64,000 bases of DNA from positions 1-64,000 of the forward strand of contig CALWVQ010000034.1 of NCBI GenBank assembly GCA_944385025.1, given 5' to 3'. This document shows positions 62,443 to 64,000 of this stretch, piece by piece. A model generated the notes under the pieces. That model was given only the letters and a program-made list of their open reading frames with translations. It did no database searches and was not told where the DNA came from. Position numbers and translations under genes: made by a program. Positions within the stretch are counted from its first letter, which is position 1. Each line of letters opens with the position of its first letter. The stretch comes from an uncultured Eubacterium sp. (lineage in GTDB: Bacteria > Bacillota > Clostridia > Oscillospirales > Acutalibacteraceae).

Positions 62443-63573
62443 ATGATTGATAAAAGAAAGTTTAAAGATACAGAAATATCTTTACTTGGTTTAGGTACGA
62501 TGCGTCTTCCCTGTAAAACGGCAATTAAGCGAGAAGCAAATCCCCTTATTGACTATGAAAAGGGACAGGAATTAGTTGATTATGCCTACAATCACGGAGT
62601 AAACTATTTTGATACGGCATATATGTACCACGTTGGAAAAAGCGAGAAGTTTATCGGCACTGCACTAAAAAAATACCCCCGTGAAAGTTTTTATCTTGCT
62701 GACAAACTGCCCATTTGGCTTTGTCCTAAAAAAAGCGATATGGAAAAAGTATTTTCTAAACAGCTTTCAAGAACAGGAATGGATTATTTTGATTTTTATC
62801 TTCTCCATTCTCTTAATAAAGAAAACTTTGACAAGTGTGAAAAATTCGGTGCATATGATTTTGTTGTAAAGAAAAAAGAAGAGGGCAAAATTAAAAATAT
62901 AGGATTTTCTTTTCACGGAACTATTGAAGATTTAAAACGTATTGTAGCCTCTCATAAATGGGACTTTGCGCAGATACAGATGAATTATCTTGACTGGAAG
63001 AATCAGGATGCCAAAACCCAGTATGAGATACTGACTGACGCAGGTATTCCCGTAATAGTTATGGAGCCTGTCAGAGGAGGAAAGCTTGCCGAAGTAGATA
63101 GTGATATTGAAGAAATGTTCAAAAAAGCAAGACCGAACAACAGTGTTGCATCTTGGGCAATGAGCTTTGTTGCCAGTCACAGCAATGTCCTTACTGTTTT
63201 AAGCGGTATGAATACTATTGAACAGTTGGACGATAACATTTCAACATTTACTGATTTTACTCCTTTCACTGAAAGCGAATATAAAATTTGTGAGAATGCC
63301 TGTGCAATGCTAAATAAAAGCGAGGTTATTCCGTGCACAGGTTGCGATTATTGTGCCGATTGTCCGCAAGGCATAAAGATAAGCACAATTTTTGATATTT
63401 ATAATCAGTTTAAAAAGAGTGAAATTTCAAAAGATGAGGCAGTGAACCTTTATTCAAAGATTGATGTGAATGCAAGCGCCTGTGTAAACTGTGGCAAATG
63501 TGCATCGCACTGTCCGCAGTCTATTGACATACCCGACAAGATGAATAATCTTATACCGGAATTTTTTAAATAA
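62443..63573 (+). CDS. Aldo/keto reductase with two C-terminal [4Fe-4S] motifs
   Basis: The 376-residue protein has an AKR barrel with the catalytic residues in NYFDTAYMYH, the conserved Lys in LADKLP and the His in LLHSLN. A ferredoxin-like tail carries two Cys clusters: CTGCDYCADCPQGI and CVNCGKCASHCPQSI. These Fe-S AKRs are common in clostridia; the substrates are unknown. It starts after AGGAGGGG, 22 bases after cysS, so it may share the T-box transcript. Confidence 0.92.
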   Translation: MIDKRKFKDTEISLLGLGTMRLPCKTAIKREANPLIDYEKGQELVDYAYNHGVNYFDTAYMYHVGKSEKFIGTALKKYPRESFYLADKLPIWLCPKKSDMEKVFSKQLSRTGMDYFDFYLLHSLNKENFDKCEKFGAYDFVVKKKEEGKIKNIGFSFHGTIEDLKRIVASHKWDFAQIQMNYLDWKNQDAKTQYEILTDAGIPVIVMEPVRGGKLAEVDSDIEEMFKKARPNNSVASWAMSFVASHSNVLTVLSGMNTIEQLDDNISTFTDFTPFTESEYKICENACAMLNKSEVIPCTGCDYCADCPQGIKISTIFDIYNQFKKSEISKDEAVNLYSKIDVNASACVNCGKCASHCPQSIDIPDKMNNLIPEFFK

Positions 63574-63595
63574 TTTTATAAAATATAAAATAAGA

Positions 63596-63623
63596 AAGGC
63601 TGCCAGAATTATCTGACAGCCTT
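63596..63623. terminator. Bidirectional terminator between the AKR gene and dapB
   Basis: AAGGCTG-C-CAGA and TCTG-A-CAGCCTT pair with one mismatch around an ATTA loop; the AT-rich flanks give T-rich tracts on both strands. Confidence 0.75.
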
Positions 63624-63635
63624 AAAATTTATTTA

Positions 63636-64000
63636 TTAATCTATAAGCTCTTTCATATCGTATAAACCGGGTTCTTTGCCTGCCATATAAAGTGCGGCGT
63701 TTACAGCACCAACAGCAAATACTTCCTTGCTTCTTGCAGAGTGTGAAAGTGTAATTATTTCATCTCTGCCTGCAAAAATAATTTCGTGTTCGCCCACAAT
63801 AGTGCCGCCTCTGACAGCGTGAAGACCTATTTCGTTTTTAGTCCTTTTCTCACGCTTTGAGTGCCTGTCGTACTCATACTTCATAGGATTCGGAGTAACC
63901 TCGCAAATTGCATCAGCAAGCATAAGTGCAGTGCCGCTTGGTGCGTCAATCTTCTGATTGTGATGCTTTTCAACGATTTCAATGTCAAAACCGTCCCCAA
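63636..64000 (-). CDS. dapB: 4-hydroxy-tetrahydrodipicolinate reductase (5' end beyond the window)
   Basis: DapB acts in lysine and diaminopimelate synthesis, and its product also leads to dipicolinate for spores. About 121 C-terminal residues are visible: DFDIEIVEKHHNQKIDAPSG (the last part being the substrate loop with catalytic His-His and Lys) at the window edge, then VRGGTIVGEHEIIFAG, and the C-terminal AVNAALYMAGKEPGLYDM. The ATG at 63923 is internal; the frame stays open to the edge. Confidence 0.94.
   Translation of the reverse strand, partial: GDGFDIEIVEKHHNQKIDAPSGTALMLADAICEVTPNPMKYEYDRHSKREKRTKNEIGLHAVRGGTIVGEHEIIFAGRDEIITLSHSARSKEVFAVGAVNAALYMAGKEPGLYDMKELID

Noticed and set aside
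1..64000. CRISPR arrays, insertion sequences, prophage, tRNA or rRNA genes
   Set aside because: I looked for regular direct repeats with spacers, transposase or integrase-like products and tRNA-like cloverleafs, and found none. The only structured RNA is the T-box leader.

Overview
The window looks like the chromosome of an AT-rich, endospore-forming anaerobe of the class Clostridia, most plausibly an uncultured gut lineage near Ruminococcaceae/Oscillospiraceae. The evidence is the gene order yicC-remA-gmk-rpoZ-priA-def-fmt-rsmB-rlmN-stp-prkC-rsgA-thiN-spoVM, the sporulation trio spoVM/sipL/spoIVA, strong AGGAGG-type ribosome binding sites, many TTG starts, a cysteine T-box, GH51 arabinofuranosidase with a GPH-type sugar carrier, and ferredoxin-type redox enzymes. 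It is dense core chromosome on both strands. I see no rRNA, tRNA, CRISPR array, insertion sequence, prophage or plasmid gene. The genus assignment is inference.

Layout. 1-720: C-terminal part of larC (nickel-pincer cofactor). 847-1704: an unknown lysine-rich membrane protein. 1803-3440 (minus): UPF0237 ACT protein plus UPF0210/PFL protein. 3570-8785: PHP phosphoesterase, Lrp/AsnC regulator, class I aminotransferase, ispE, Fe-dependent alcohol dehydrogenase and a TtcA-like tRNA thiolase, tightly packed. 8889-11863: cysK, nadA, mnmA. 11902-13212 (minus): Gfo/Idh oxidoreductase. 13363-16820: heterodimeric ABC exporter with one degenerate ATP site. 16943-18466 (minus): GPH sugar carrier behind a striking inverted-repeat operator candidate. 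18715-22935: two unknown membrane proteins, an enoate-reductase-like flavoenzyme and a Nudix hydrolase. 22982-26163 (minus): M24 peptidase and Cu+-ATPase. 26301-30695: GH51 enzyme, DUF6171, RadC, a degenerate PTS EIICB-like membrane protein and an AlkD-like protein.

30812-43882 is the conserved Firmicutes housekeeping block (YicC to SpoVM): nucleotide metabolism, primosome, N-terminal formyl-methionine processing, rRNA modification and the PASTA kinase/phosphatase pair. Compared with Bacillus subtilis it lacks coaBC and rpe, has gained a YugP-type metallopeptidase, and carries a 47-residue Cys-rich membrane mini-protein just before spoVM. 43969-46951 encodes SipL and SpoIVA, so the parts of the spore-coat basement layer sit together. 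46987-50044 holds DUF1294 and zinc-ribbon proteins, a GH10-like lipoprotein and MtaB. 50130-53158 has a D,D-carboxypeptidase, pgi and a small P-loop protein. 53279-56310 has yceD-rpmF, der, plsY and rpmB (minus). 56481-60091 has recA-recX-rimO-pgsA. 60145-62420 is a tRNA-Cys T-box controlling cysE-cysS, followed by a 2x[4Fe-4S] aldo/keto reductase and the C-terminal part of dapB (minus).

Together the genes cover sulfur/cysteine metabolism (cysK, cysE, cysS, mnmA, TtcA-like), translation and RNA modification, DNA repair (recA, recX, priA, RadC, AlkD), pentose polysaccharide use and spore assembly. The least ordinary items are the PTS-like protein that has lost its phosphorylatable cysteine (28772-30046), the mini-protein before spoVM (43637-43780), and long inverted repeats over the recA and GPH-carrier promoters.
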